Assembly: GCF_017813395.1 (NCBI RefSeq)
Contig: NZ_JAGIZB010000003.1
Coordinates: 186,001-250,000 of the forward strand
Source: Pararoseomonas baculiformis
GTDB lineage: Bacteria; Pseudomonadota; Alphaproteobacteria; Acetobacterales; Acetobacteraceae
Length of the DNA: 64,000 bases
Reading direction: 5' to 3'
The notes below the pieces were generated by a model. That model was not told where the DNA came from. It did not search any database and saw only the letters and a list, made by a program, of their open reading frames with translations. Shown in pieces: positions 52,729 to 63,129 of this stretch (positions are counted from its first letter, which is position 1; the number at the start of each line of letters is the position of its first letter). A program made the position numbers and the translations under genes.

Positions 52729-53466
52729 TCAGCGCCCCACCAGAAGCCGGTCGGCCAGGCTCTCCGGCAGGCCGGCGCGGCGGATCTTCTCGGCCGCCGC
52801 ATCCACGTCGTAGGGCACGCGAATCCAGCGCAGCTCCGCTGCGTCCGGGTCCAGCAGCCCGTAGCAGGCAGAGGGGTCGCCATCCCTGGGCTGGCCGACC
52901 GAGCCCATCACGGCCAGCCAGCGGCGGGGCCGCGAAAGCGGCACCGGGGCATCATGGGCCGGGCGGAAGGCGGTGCACTTGTCCGTGGCGGTAAGGCCAA
53001 AGAGCCAGGGAACATGCACATGCCCGCAGAGGGTCACCCGGGCCGGCGTGGCCTCCAGGCTCCGCCGTGCCTCCTCGGGGCTTGTGACATAGCGCCAGGC
53101 TTCCGGGTCGGAGGCATCGGCATGGACATAGAGCCGGTCCTCCTCGGCATGTTCCAGCGGCAGGCTTTTCAGGAAGGTGGCGGCGTCCGGGCTCAGCTGG
53201 GCCCGGGTCCACTCGATCGCGGCGGCGGCGCGGCCGTTCATGCGGTGGTTGCGGGAGAAGATGGCCTGGTCGTGGTTTCCCCGTATCGCCACCGCGCCAT
53301 GGGCGATCCGGTCCATCACCGTGCGCAGGCACCAGGCGGGGTCGGCGCCATAGCCGACATAGTCGCCCAGGAAGACATAGCGGGTGGCACCCGCTCGGTC
53401 GGCATGGGCCAGGCAGGCGGAAAGCGCCTCGCGGTTGCCGTGGATGTCGGAGAGGATGGCGATCAT
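52729..53466 (-). CDS. Metallophosphoesterase (calcineurin-like)
   Basis: 245-residue two-metal phosphoesterase. Motifs are complete: SDIHGN (6-11), GDYVGYG (34-40), GNHD at 63-66 and GHVHVPW at 148-154. It resembles YfcE/ApaH-like bacterial phosphoesterases that act on phosphodiesters or phosphoproteins. ATG 53466 gives the family start [10 protein letters not shown]; a longer frame to 53538 is not supported. First gene of the minus-strand run, followed 4 nt later by the kinase-USP gene, suggesting it counters or accompanies that kinase. Divergent from rpmI, with 216 bp between starts. Confidence 0.9.
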   Translation of the reverse strand: MIAILSDIHGNREALSACLAHADRAGATRYVFLGDYVGYGADPAWCLRTVMDRIAHGAVAIRGNHDQAIFSRNHRMNGRAAAAIEWTRAQLSPDAATFLKSLPLEHAEEDRLYVHADASDPEAWRYVTSPEEARRSLEATPARVTLCGHVHVPWLFGLTATDKCTAFRPAHDAPVPLSRPRRWLAVMGSVGQPRDGDPSACYGLLDPDAAELRWIRVPYDVDAAAEKIRRAGLPESLADRLLVGR

Positions 53467-53518
53467 CACCGGGATATGTTGGTACCTGTGGCGGGCCGAT
53501 GCCAGCACCGGCATGACA

Positions 53519-53548
53519 CTTGCCCGCGCCCTGCCCATCCCCTATACC
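53519..53548 (+). promoter_or_regulatory. Promoter candidate for rpmI-rplT-pheST
   Basis: CTTGCC (53519-53524) and CTATAC (53542-53547) with 17 nt between TTGCCC and TATACC match the alphaproteobacterial CTTGAC-N17-CTATAT housekeeping pattern well. Transcription would start near 53555, giving a leader of about 125-130 nt before rpmI, room for ribosomal-protein feedback control. Sequence-based prediction only. Confidence 0.6.
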
Positions 53549-53682
53549 GCGCCCTCCACGCGCCCCGGGCTTCTCTGGGCTGCCCGGCCGTGGTCCCGGC
53601 CCCCGCCGCATGGTGCGGCCTGTCCTCGCAGGAGGGCGGCGCAAGGTGGGGCCGTCCATCCCCCGCCTATAGGAGGACCCAA

Positions 53683-53889
53683 ATGCCCAAGATGAAGACG
53701 ACGTCTTCGGCCAAGAAGCGCTTCAAGATCACGGCCACGGGCAAGGTGCTCGCTGGCCCCGGCAAGAAGCGCCACAACCTCTCCGCCCGTTCGCAGAAGG
53801 TGAAGCGCCAGAACCGCGGCAACCAGGTGCTGCGCGACCAGGACGCCAAGACCGTCATGCAGTGGCTGCCCTACGGCCTGCCCCGGTAA
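53683..53889 (+). CDS. rpmI: 50S ribosomal protein L35
   Basis: Large-subunit ribosomal protein. 68 residues starting [15 protein letters not shown], the L35 consensus, with the basic core [19 protein letters not shown] very good ribosome site AGGAGGA lies at 53671-53677. First gene of the rpmI-rplT-pheS-pheT block, 18 nt before rplT. infC, common upstream in many bacteria, is not adjacent here. Confidence 0.97.
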   Translation: MPKMKTTSSAKKRFKITATGKVLAGPGKKRHNLSARSQKVKRQNRGNQVLRDQDAKTVMQWLPYGLPR

Positions 53890-53907
53890 GCGAGAGGAGA
53901 CAGACAC

Positions 53908-54279
53908 ATGGCTCGTGTTAAGCGCGGCGTTACCGCCCACGCCCGTCACAAGAAGGTCCTCAAGCTCGCCAAGGGCTATGTTGGCCGTTCTTCCACCGCC
54001 TACCGCCCCGCTCTCGAGCGGGTCGAGAAGGCGCTGCAGTACGCCTATCGCGACCGCCGCAACAAGAAGCGCGATTTCCGCGGCCTGTGGATCCAGCGCA
54101 TCAACGCGGCCTGCCGCGAGAACGGGATCGTCTATTCCCGCTTCATCGCCGGGCTGAAGGCTGCCGGCATCGAGCTGGACCGCAAGGTCCTGTCCGCGAT
54201 CGCCTATGACGACGCCACCGCCTTTGCGGCCCTCGTCGAGAAGGCCAAGGCGTCCCTCCCGGCTCAGCAGACCGCCTGA
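53908..54279 (+). CDS. rplT: 50S ribosomal protein L20
   Basis: Large-subunit protein that binds 23S rRNA early in assembly and, in many bacteria, represses its own operon. 123 residues, starting [24 protein letters not shown], with [19 protein letters not shown] as expected. Ribosome site GAGGAGA just upstream. Its stop is followed by overlapping GC-rich hairpins and a long stem before pheS. Confidence 0.98.
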   Translation: MARVKRGVTAHARHKKVLKLAKGYVGRSSTAYRPALERVEKALQYAYRDRRNKKRDFRGLWIQRINAACRENGIVYSRFIAGLKAAGIELDRKVLSAIAYDDATAFAALVEKAKASLPAQQTA

Positions 54280-54280
54280 A

Positions 54281-54309
54281 GCCGGGCGCCCCGCCCGGCG
54301 CGGCGGGGC
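54281..54309 (+). other. Mutually exclusive GC-rich hairpins after rplT
   Basis: GCCGGGC (54281-54287) can pair with GCCCGGC (54293-54299); alternatively GCCCCGCC (54288-54295) can pair with GGCGGGGC (54302-54309). The two share bases and cannot coexist. The second is followed by a weak T-rich stretch (ATCCTTTCTG), like an inefficient terminator. Could reduce read-through from ribosomal-protein genes into pheST. Confidence 0.45.
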
Positions 54310-54326
54310 ATCCTTTCTGAATGAAC

Positions 54327-54373
54327 GCCAAGGGCCGCTTCCGCTGGGATTTCCCAGCGGCGCGGCCCTTGGC
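54327..54373 (+). promoter_or_regulatory. Long hairpin in the rplT-pheS intercistronic region (possible attenuator)
   Basis: An inner 8-bp stem CCGCTGGG/CCCAGCGG with a 4-nt ATTT loop is extended, after a small asymmetric bulge, by a 12-bp stem GCCAAGGGCCGC/GCGGCCCTTGGC. The total of 20 bp is far stronger than needed by chance. No T-run follows. A short frame starting at ATG 54321 reads through it and contains two Phe codons and one Trp codon within the first 11 ([11 protein letters not shown]), which would suit a leader peptide controlling pheST, but it continues far past the stem. RNA processing or transcript stabilisation is an equal possibility. Confidence 0.5.
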
Positions 54374-54424
54374 ATATCAAGCGCCCGCCGGCCCCAGGCC
54401 GGGGCCAAAGGATCAGGTTCGGGA

Positions 54425-55510
54425 ATGGCTGACGATCTCGACATGCTGCGCGCCTCGATCGAGGCCGCCATCGCGGAGGCGGCGGATCCCCGCGCGCTGG
54501 ATGCCGTGCGCGTCTCCGCGCTAGGCAAGAGCGGCGAGGTGACCGCGCTGCTCAAGAGCCTGGGCGCCCTGCCGCCCGATGAGCGCAAGGCGCGCGGCGC
54601 GCAGGTGAACGTGCTGAAGGGCGAGATCGAGCGGGCGCTGGAGAACCGGCGCGTGACGCTGGAGGCCTTCGCCCTGGATGCGCGCCTGGCCGCCGAGCGG
54701 ATGGACGTGTCCCTGCCCCCCCGCCCCTCCGCACCCACGGGCCCCGACGCCGGCAGCATCCACCCGATCTCCCGCACCATGGAGGAGCTGATCGCCCTCT
54801 TCGGCGCCATGGGCTTCGCGGTGGCCGAGGGGCCGGATATCGAGGGGGACTGGCATAACTTCTCCGCCCTTAACATCCCGGACCACCACCCGGCCCGGCA
54901 GGACCACGACACCTTCTACCTGACCGCGCCCGAGCCCGGCGCGCGGCGCCCGGTGCTGCGCACCCACACCAGCCCCGTGCAGATCCGCACCATGCTGACC
55001 CAGGAGCCGCCGATCCGCGTGATCGTGCCCGGCCGCACCTGGCGCGCCGACCATGACGCGACCCATTCCCCGATGTTCCATCAGGTCGAGGGGCTGGTGA
55101 TCGGGCGCGACATCCATATGGGCCACCTCAAGGGCACGCTGGTGGACTTCCTCCGGGCCTTCTTCGGCATTGCCGACCTGCCCGTTCGCTTCCGCAGCAG
55201 CTACTTCCCCTTCACCGAGCCCTCGATGGAGGTGGATATCGGCTGGAGCCGCAAGACCGGCGAGCTGGGCCAGGGCGGCGACTGGCTGGAGATCCTGGGC
55301 AGCGGCATGGTCCACCCGAAGGTTCTGGCCAATGTCGGGCTGGACCCGCGCGTGTGGCAGGGCTTCGCCTTCGGCATGGGGATCGAGCGCATCACCATGC
55401 TGAAGCACGGCATCCCCGATCTGCGCCCCTTCTACGAGGCCGACCTCCGCTGGCTGCGCCACTACGCCACCAGCCCGCTCTCCCCCTTCACCCTGCACGA
55501 CGCCGCCTGA
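54425..55510 (+). CDS. pheS: Phenylalanyl-tRNA synthetase alpha subunit
   Basis: Catalytic subunit of the heterotetrameric enzyme that charges tRNA-Phe. 361 residues, standard length. The N-terminal coiled-coil region (residues 1-85) leads to class II motifs: [19 protein letters not shown], motif 2 region [39 protein letters not shown], and motif 3 [21 protein letters not shown] 54425 is the family start. The next gene pheT begins 10 nt after its stop. Confidence 0.98.
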   Translation: MADDLDMLRASIEAAIAEAADPRALDAVRVSALGKSGEVTALLKSLGALPPDERKARGAQVNVLKGEIERALENRRVTLEAFALDARLAAERMDVSLPPRPSAPTGPDAGSIHPISRTMEELIALFGAMGFAVAEGPDIEGDWHNFSALNIPDHHPARQDHDTFYLTAPEPGARRPVLRTHTSPVQIRTMLTQEPPIRVIVPGRTWRADHDATHSPMFHQVEGLVIGRDIHMGHLKGTLVDFLRAFFGIADLPVRFRSSYFPFTEPSMEVDIGWSRKTGELGQGGDWLEILGSGMVHPKVLANVGLDPRVWQGFAFGMGIERITMLKHGIPDLRPFYEADLRWLRHYATSPLSPFTLHDAA

Positions 55511-55520
55511 GGGTCGAAAG

Positions 55521-58016
55521 ATGAAGTTCACCCTGTCCTGGCTGCGCGACCACCTCGAGACCGAGGCGACGCTCGAGCAGATCCTCGCCACCCTCAACAC
55601 CATCGGCCTGGAGGTGGAGGGCGTGGAGGACCGCGCTGCCGCCCTCGCCCCTTTCCGCATCGCCCATGTGGTGGAGGCGGAGCAGCACCCGAATGCGGAC
55701 CGGCTCCGTGCGCTGAAGGTGGATGTGGGGGACGGCACCCTGCGGTCCGTTGTCTGCGGCGCGCCGAATGCGCGGGCGGGCATGAAGGGCGTGGCGGCCC
55801 TACCCGGCGCCTTCGTGCCGGGGACCGGCATCACCCTCAAGGCGGGCGAGATTCGCGGCGTGAAGAGCGAGGCGATGATGCTGTCGTCCCGCGAGATGGG
55901 GCTGGGCGACGACCACAGCGGAATCGTGGACTTGCCCGAGGATGCGCCGGTCGGCACCCCCTATGCCGAATGGGCCGGGCTGGGCGACCCGGTCATCGAG
56001 ATCAGCGTCACCCCGAATCGCGGCGATGCCCTCTCCGTGCGCGGGGTCGCGCGCGACCTCGCCGCTGCCGGCCTCGGGACGCTGAAGCCCTGGGGGGCGG
56101 AACCGGTGGCGCCGGCCTATCCCACGCCGCTGGAATGGGTGATCGAGGATCCCCGCGCCTGCATCCAGGTCTTCGGCCGGGCGGTGCGCGGCGTGACGAA
56201 TGGCCCCTCGCCCAAGTGGATGCAGGACCGGCTGACCGCGATCGGGCTGCGCCCGATCAACGTGCTGGTGGACATCACCAACTACTTCACCTTCGATCTC
56301 GGGCGGCCGTTGCACGTCTTCGACGTGGCCAAGGTAAAGGGCCGCACCCTCACCATGCGGCTGGGGCGCGAGGGCGACGAATACCTGGCGCTGAACGGCA
56401 AGACCTATCGCCCGACCCCCGAGGACATCGTCATCGCCGACGAGGCCGGGGTGGAAAGCCTGGCTGCCATCGTCGGCGGCGAAACGACGGGCTGCGACGA
56501 GACCACGCGCGAGGTCTTCATCGAGTGCGCGCTCTTCGATCCCGTGCGCATCGCCCTTACCGGGCGCCGGCACCAGGTGCATAGCGATGCCCGCGCGCGG
56601 AACGAGCGCGGGCTGGACCCGGCCGCGCAGCGCGCGATGATCGAGGCCGCCACGCGCATGGTGATGCAGCTTTGCGGCGGCGAGCCCAGCACCATCACCG
56701 AGGCCGGCGCGGAACCGGCCTGGCAGCGCCAGGCCACGCTCCGCTTCGAGCGGATCGCCGGGCTGGGCGGCTCCTCCATCCCGCCTGAGGGCGCCGTCGC
56801 CTCGCTGGAACGCCTCGGCTTCAGCGTGCTGGCCCGAGACGCCGCCCAGGTGACGGTGGCCGTCCCCTCCTGGCGCAACGACATCGCCTCCTCCGGCTCG
56901 GCCTATCGTGCCGGCGGGACGGAGCTGACGCAGGAGCCTGGAATAGACCCAGCTCGCGCCAGGGCCGCGGCCGAGGGCGCCGATGCGGTGGAGGCTGAGT
57001 GCGACCTGCTGGAGGAGGTGCTGCGGCTGGAGGGGCTGGACGCCATTCCCGCCGTTTCCCTCCCGGCGGAGGGGCGCCTGCCCCTGCCCTCCCTCACGCC
57101 GCGCCAGTCCCGCACGGTTCTTGCCCGGCGGGTGCTGGCCTCCCGCGGGCTGGCCGAAGCCGTGACCTTCGGCTTCGCCGCCCGGGGTATCGCCAGCTAT
57201 TTCGGTGAGGTTCCGGACGCGCTTCGGGTGGAGAACCCCATCGCGGCCGATCTGGACCAGATGCGCCCCACCCCTGTCGCCACGCTGCTCCAGGCGGCAG
57301 GGCGGAACGCGGCGCGCGGCTATCCGGACGTGTCGCTCTTCGAGATCGGCGCCTCCTACCTTGCGCCTTCGCCCGAGGGGCAGCTGAACACGGCGGCCGG
57401 GGTGCGGATCGGCCGCACGCCCCGCCACTGGTCCGAGCCGCAGCGCGCCGTGGATGCGCTGGACGCGAAGGGCGATGCCCTGGCCGTGCTGCTCGCGCTC
57501 GGGATCGCCCCGGCGGCGCTGACGGTCACCACGGACGCACCCGGCCACTACCATCCCGGCCGCTCCGGCATCCTTCGCAGCGGGCCGAAGCTGCCACTGG
57601 CGCGGTTCGGGGAGCTGCATCCGCGGGTGCTGTCCGCCCTGGGGATCGATGGCCCGGCTGTGGCGTTCGAGGTGTTGCTGGACTCCATCCCGGATCCGAA
57701 GCGGAAAAAGAAGTCCGCCCCGGAGCTGCCCGCATTCCAGCCTGTCCGGCGCGACCTGGCCTTCCTGGTGGATTCCACGGTCCAGGCCGATGCGCTGCTC
57801 CGCGCGGCGCGGGGGGCGGAGCGAAACCTGGTGGCCGAGGTCTCGCTCTTCGACCGCTACGCGGGCAACCGCCTGCCTGAGGGCAAGGTCTCGCTGGCGC
57901 TGGAGGTCGTGCTGCAGCCGCGCGAGCGCACGCTGACGGATGCGGAAATCGAGGCGGTGATCGCCAAGGTCGTCGCCGCGGTCACGAAAGCCACCGGGGC
58001 GAGCCTGCGGGGCTGA
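55521..58016 (+). CDS. pheT: Phenylalanyl-tRNA synthetase beta subunit
   Basis: Partner of PheS carrying the editing and tRNA-anticodon parts. 831 residues. Domains in order: start MKFTLSWLRDHLETEATLEQI, tRNA-binding EMAP-like domain (about 40-150, PNADRLRALKVDVGDG), B3/4 editing domain (about 200-400), B5 domain, a degenerate catalytic-like core, and the C-terminal ferredoxin-like anticodon domain from about 735 (FQPVRRDLAFLVDSTVQADALL). Starts 10 nt after pheS. A short hairpin at 58042-58072 follows the stop. Confidence 0.98.
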   Translation: MKFTLSWLRDHLETEATLEQILATLNTIGLEVEGVEDRAAALAPFRIAHVVEAEQHPNADRLRALKVDVGDGTLRSVVCGAPNARAGMKGVAALPGAFVPGTGITLKAGEIRGVKSEAMMLSSREMGLGDDHSGIVDLPEDAPVGTPYAEWAGLGDPVIEISVTPNRGDALSVRGVARDLAAAGLGTLKPWGAEPVAPAYPTPLEWVIEDPRACIQVFGRAVRGVTNGPSPKWMQDRLTAIGLRPINVLVDITNYFTFDLGRPLHVFDVAKVKGRTLTMRLGREGDEYLALNGKTYRPTPEDIVIADEAGVESLAAIVGGETTGCDETTREVFIECALFDPVRIALTGRRHQVHSDARARNERGLDPAAQRAMIEAATRMVMQLCGGEPSTITEAGAEPAWQRQATLRFERIAGLGGSSIPPEGAVASLERLGFSVLARDAAQVTVAVPSWRNDIASSGSAYRAGGTELTQEPGIDPARARAAAEGADAVEAECDLLEEVLRLEGLDAIPAVSLPAEGRLPLPSLTPRQSRTVLARRVLASRGLAEAVTFGFAARGIASYFGEVPDALRVENPIAADLDQMRPTPVATLLQAAGRNAARGYPDVSLFEIGASYLAPSPEGQLNTAAGVRIGRTPRHWSEPQRAVDALDAKGDALAVLLALGIAPAALTVTTDAPGHYHPGRSGILRSGPKLPLARFGELHPRVLSALGIDGPAVAFEVLLDSIPDPKRKKKSAPELPAFQPVRRDLAFLVDSTVQADALLRAARGAERNLVAEVSLFDRYAGNRLPEGKVSLALEVVLQPRERTLTDAEIEAVIAKVVAAVTKATGASLRG

Positions 58017-58041
58017 CCCCATGGCAGGGGCGGTCTAGCCT

Positions 58042-58072
58042 GGTGGCGCGCCCGCCCTGGCGGGTGCCCACC
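58042..58072 (+). terminator. Hairpin after pheT
   Basis: Outer GGTGG/CCACC with inner CCCGC/GCGGG around a 4-nt loop, with small mismatches, 25 nt after the pheT stop. Weak T-run. A likely end for the rpmI-pheT transcript, but moderate evidence. Confidence 0.4.
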
Positions 58073-58086
58073 ATACGGAAACGCCC

Positions 58087-58677
58087 ATGGCCGCCGAATC
58101 CAGCCGGGAAGCCCCCCGCCCCTTCCGCTATCCCGTGCCCGAATTGGGCTCGCTGCCCGAGGATATCCGCGCCCGGATCCTGGCCGTGCAGGAGAAGGCG
58201 GGGTTCGTTCCCAATGTCTTCCTCCTCCTCGCCCGGCGGCCTGAGGAGTTCCGCGCCTTCGTCGCCTATCACGACGCGCTGATGGAAAAGCGCGAGGGGC
58301 TGACGGCGGCGGAGCGCGAGATGATCGTGGTGGCGGTTTCGGCCGCCCATGGCTGCCAGTACTGCGTCGTCGCCCACGGGGCGATCCTGCGCGTGCGGGC
58401 CAAGGACCCCGTGGTGGCGGACCTCGTGGCCACGAATTACCGCAAGGCCGGGCTGCCGGCGCGCCAGCGGGCGATGCTGGATTACGCGCTGAAGGTCGCC
58501 ACCCAGTCGCATCTGGTCGGGGATGAGGATCACCGCGCCCTGGCGGAGGCCGGCTTCACCGAGGACGAGGCCTGGGACATTGGGGCGATCGCCGCCTTCT
58601 TCTCCATGTCCAACCGCCTGGCCAACGCCACGGATCTGCGCCCCAACGCGGAATTCCATATGCTCGGCCGGCGCTGA
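58087..58677 (+). CDS. Peroxidase-related enzyme, carboxymuconolactone decarboxylase/AhpD-like
   Basis: 196 residues of the AhpD-like fold. The redox motif is CQYCVVAHG (CxxC with the following His), as in AhpD and the uncharacterised peroxidase-related family. Expected to reduce peroxides or act in disulfide exchange with a partner. The N-terminal FRYPVPELGSLPEDIRARILAVQEKAGFVPNVF is typical of this group. No signal peptide. Single gene between pheT and the channel gene. Confidence 0.9.
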   Translation: MAAESSREAPRPFRYPVPELGSLPEDIRARILAVQEKAGFVPNVFLLLARRPEEFRAFVAYHDALMEKREGLTAAEREMIVVAVSAAHGCQYCVVAHGAILRVRAKDPVVADLVATNYRKAGLPARQRAMLDYALKVATQSHLVGDEDHRALAEAGFTEDEAWDIGAIAAFFSMSNRLANATDLRPNAEFHMLGRR

Positions 58678-58749
58678 GGCCGTACTTCCCCGCCGGGCCC
58701 TGTTCCGATATGCGAAAGGCATGACGGCGAACGCGGCCCGGTTCCACCA

Positions 58750-59562
58750 ATGAAAGTGCCGTATCACGCGCCTGGCCAGCCCATGCAGCACGCCCTCCCG
58801 GCCGACCGGAAGCTGTTCCGGGAGCTCTATTTCCGGGAAACGGCCCGGGCGGTGCGGTACCGCTACGCCCTCCTGGTCCTCGATGCGCTGACGCTGGTCT
58901 TCATCATCGCTACCTCCTTCATCGAGCGGACGACGGCGGTCGAGGTGGCGGACACCGTGCTCGGCCTGGTTCTCCTGGCGGAGTTCTACGCCCGGCTGCG
59001 CGCCAACCCCCGCCCGTGGCACGAGTTGGTCCACCCGGCCAGCCTGGCGGATGCGGTGGCGATCATCTGCTTCCTCATCCCGGCCCTGGGGGCCGCCGCG
59101 GGGTTCCTGCGCGCGCTGCGGGTGCTTCGCCTGCTCCGCTCGCCCCGGCTGCTGAACCGGCTGGCGCGCGACTTCCCCGGGTTCCGCAGCAACCAGGACA
59201 CGGTGGTGGCCGGAACCGACCTCCTGGTCTTCATCTTCATCATGACCGGGCTGGTCTATGAGACCCAGTACCGCTTCAACCCGCAGATCGCCGACTACGC
59301 CGATGCCCTGTATTTCACCATCACGGCCCTGACGACCACCGGCTTCGGCGACATCACACTGCCCGGCCGGACCGGGCGGCTGCTGAGCGTCATCATCATG
59401 TTCTGCGGGGTCACGCTGTTCCTGCGGCTGGCCCAGGCGCTGTTCCGGCCCGCCAAGGTCCGCTACCCCTGCCCCACCTGCGGGCTTCAGCGGCACGAGC
59501 CGGACGCGGTGCATTGCAAGGCCTGTGGGCAGATCCTCAACATCCCGGACGAGGATAGCTGA
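58750..59562 (+). CDS. Potassium channel protein with C-terminal zinc ribbon
   Basis: 270 residues. Four hydrophobic helices precede a pore region; helix S4-like segment FLRALRVLRLLRSPRLLNRLAR (about 119-140) carries spaced arginines as in voltage sensors, and the pore loop ITALTTTGFGDITLPG contains the selectivity filter TTGFGD (196-201), a GFG variant of the common GYG. After the last helix a short cytoplasmic tail ends in two CxxC pairs, CPTCG (241-245) and CKACG (256-260), forming a likely zinc ribbon. The GFG filter is found in some K-channel subfamilies and Trk/Ktr-like pores, so ion choice is inferred. Confidence 0.85.
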   Translation: MKVPYHAPGQPMQHALPADRKLFRELYFRETARAVRYRYALLVLDALTLVFIIATSFIERTTAVEVADTVLGLVLLAEFYARLRANPRPWHELVHPASLADAVAIICFLIPALGAAAGFLRALRVLRLLRSPRLLNRLARDFPGFRSNQDTVVAGTDLLVFIFIMTGLVYETQYRFNPQIADYADALYFTITALTTTGFGDITLPGRTGRLLSVIIMFCGVTLFLRLAQALFRPAKVRYPCPTCGLQRHEPDAVHCKACGQILNIPDEDS

Positions 59563-59581
59563 GGCGCAGGCCCGCGCCGCG

Positions 59582-59611
59582 CTTGGCCCCGGCGCCTCGC
59601 TGCCTTATCTG
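59582..59611 (+). promoter_or_regulatory. Promoter candidate for lepA
   Basis: CTTGGC (59582-59587) and TTATCT (59605-59610), with 17 nt between TTGGCC and TATCTG, resemble the alphaproteobacterial housekeeping pattern. Transcription would start about 65 bp before lepA. Sequence-based guess. Confidence 0.4.
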
Positions 59612-59681
59612 AGGGGCTGAGACGCCCCAGTTGGCCCTTTGACAAGGCTGGGGGCCCACCAGCCCCACGGCCCGGAACCCG

Positions 59682-61487
<1,806 letters not shown>

Positions 61488-61495
61488 ATGTTGCG

Positions 61496-61519
61496 CCGGG
61501 GGTGCCGTTGCGCCCCCGG
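61496..61519 (+). terminator. Hairpin after lepA
   Basis: CCGGGGG and CCCCCGG form 7 bp, extended by a G-C and a T-G pair, around a 6-nt loop, 9 nt after the lepA stop. Followed by a moderately T-rich tract further on (CTTTTCTT). Plausible terminator. Confidence 0.5.
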
Positions 61520-61581
61520 AACCCGCTTGACAGCGGAGGGCTTTTCTTGCGACCGCGAGCCATCAACGGGAGTTTACGTTC

Positions 61582-62577
61582 ATGGTGCCCATGACGCGCC
61601 GCCGCGCGCTTCTTCTCGCGACCGCCCTTGCCGCCCCGGCCCTGCTTCCCGGCCTCGCCCAGGCCCAGGCCGCCTATCCGAACCGCCCCATCACGATCAT
61701 CGTCCCCTTCGCCGCCGGCGGTCCCACGGATGTGGTCACGCGCCTCGTGGCCGAGGTGATGTCCCGCGATCTCGGCCAGCCCGTGGTGGTGGAGAATGTC
61801 GGCGGCGCCGGTGGCACGCTGGGTGCCCAGCGCGTCGCCCAGGCCCGGCCCGATGGCTACACCCTGCTGCTGCACCATATCGGCATGGGCACCACCCCAT
61901 CCCTGTACCGCCGCCTGTCCTATGACGCGGTGAACGGGTTCGAGACGATCGGCCTCGTCACCGAGGTGCCGATGACGATCATTACGAAGAAGGACTTCCC
62001 CGCGAACAACCTGGCCGAGCTGGTCAAGGTGCTGCGCGAGCGGAAGGCGGAAGTGAACCTGGCCAATGCCGGCGTGGGCGCGGCCTCCCATATCTGCGGG
62101 CTGCTGCTGCAATCCGCGATCCAGACGCAGCTCACCACCGTCCCCTATCGCGGCACCGGCCCGGCCATGACGGACCTGATCGGCGGCACGGTGGACGTGA
62201 TGTGCGACCAGACCACCAACACCACCCAGCAGATCAACTCCGGTTCGGTGAAGGCCTTCGCGGTCACCACCAGCACCCGCAACGCCGCCCTGCCGAACCT
62301 GCCGACCGCGGCCGAGGCCGGCCTGCCCGGCTTCGAGGTTTCGGTCTGGCACGGGCTGTACGCGCCGAAGGGCACGGATGCCGCCATCGTCAACCGGCTC
62401 TCCCGCGCCCTGCAGGTCGCCCTGCGCGAAGACCGGCTGGTGGCGCGCTTCGCCGAGCTGGGTACCGCCCCGGTGAGCCAGGAAATGGCGACTCCGGAAG
62501 CCCATCGCCGCTACTGGCAGGCCGACATCGCCAAGTGGCGGCCGATCATCCAGGCCGCGGGACAATACGCGGACTGA
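61582..62577 (+). CDS. Bug/TctC family tripartite tricarboxylate transporter receptor
   Basis: Periplasmic solute-binding protein of the Bug family, abundant in beta- and alphaproteobacteria and often orphan from its TctAB permease. 331 residues. Signal peptide (MTRRRALLLATALAAPALLPGLAQAQ, with RRRALL twin-arginine-like start). Mature region AYPNRPITIIVPFAAGGPTDVVTRLVA is the Bug signature; GGAGGTLGAQRVAQARPDGYTLL follows. ATG 61582 or 61591 (MTRRR) may start it. No permease genes adjacent. Ligand unknown; carboxylates are usual. Confidence 0.93.
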   Translation: MVPMTRRRALLLATALAAPALLPGLAQAQAAYPNRPITIIVPFAAGGPTDVVTRLVAEVMSRDLGQPVVVENVGGAGGTLGAQRVAQARPDGYTLLLHHIGMGTTPSLYRRLSYDAVNGFETIGLVTEVPMTIITKKDFPANNLAELVKVLRERKAEVNLANAGVGAASHICGLLLQSAIQTQLTTVPYRGTGPAMTDLIGGTVDVMCDQTTNTTQQINSGSVKAFAVTTSTRNAALPNLPTAAEAGLPGFEVSVWHGLYAPKGTDAAIVNRLSRALQVALREDRLVARFAELGTAPVSQEMATPEAHRRYWQADIAKWRPIIQAAGQYAD

Positions 62578-62602
62578 ATTGACTCGCCGGACGAAACGGT
62601 TG

Positions 62603-62631
62603 CCGGCCGCCCTTGACAGAGGGGCGGCCGG
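62603..62631 (+). terminator. Hairpin after Bug receptor gene
   Basis: CCGGCCGCCC (62603-62612) pairs with GGGCGGCCGG (62622-62631), 10 bp, with a 9-nt loop containing TTGACA. It starts 25 nt after the stop. A terminator or mRNA-end hairpin is likely; the TTGACA in the loop could also be read as a -35 box for the next gene, but no matching -10 follows. Confidence 0.5.
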
Positions 62632-62699
62632 GCGCCACCCCGTTCGGCATGAATGGAAACGGGTGTCCCAGGATGCCCGGGCGGATGGAGACGGTCTGA

Positions 62700-63062
62700 A
62701 TGGCAAGCCTCGCCGGGCGACGTGTTCTGGTGGTCGAGGACGAAACGCTGGTGGCGATGCTGGTGGAAGACACCCTGGCCGATGCCGGCGTTGTCGTGCT
62801 GGGCCCGGTGGCGACCGTTTCCGAAGCCCTCGCCATGTTGGACGCGCAGCGGCCTGATCTCGCCGTGCTCGATCTCAACCTGGCCGGGGAAACCTCGGAG
62901 CCCGTGGCCGATCGCCTGATCCAGCTGGAAGTGCCCTTCGTGGTGGCTTCGGGCTACGGCGCGGCGGGCCTGCCCCAGCGCCTGGTCGGCGTCCCCGTGC
63001 TCGCCAAGCCCTATGCGCCCGAGGATCTCACGGCCGCCCTCGCCCGCCTCCCGATGGGCTGA
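62700..63062 (+). CDS. Single-domain response regulator
   Basis: 120-residue receiver domain without an output domain, like CheY/DivK-type regulators. RVLVVEDETLVAMLVEDTLADAG opens it with acidic pair Glu13/Asp14; the phospho-acceptor is Asp58 in LAVLDLN; Ser84 takes the Thr/Ser switch position (VVASGYG) and Lys103 is in VLAKPY. The ASGYG form is typical of alphaproteobacterial receivers attached to HWE/HisKA_2 kinase systems. No kinase gene adjacent, so its partner lies elsewhere. Start ATG 62700, preceded by GGAGA. Confidence 0.93.
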   Translation: MASLAGRRVLVVEDETLVAMLVEDTLADAGVVVLGPVATVSEALAMLDAQRPDLAVLDLNLAGETSEPVADRLIQLEVPFVVASGYGAAGLPQRLVGVPVLAKPYAPEDLTAALARLPMG

Positions 63063-63129
63063 TCGTTACCCGGAGCCCCGGAGCCGTGGCGGGATGCTGG
63101 CCCGGCACGGACCCTGCTAGGCTCCCTTC

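Noticed and set aside
59639-59644. TTGACA box before lepA
   Set aside because: No -10 element follows at the right distance; the CTTGGC/TTATCT pair further upstream fits better.
61527-61532. TTGACA box before the Bug receptor gene
   Set aside because: No acceptable -10 element 16-18 nt downstream, so not listed as a promoter.
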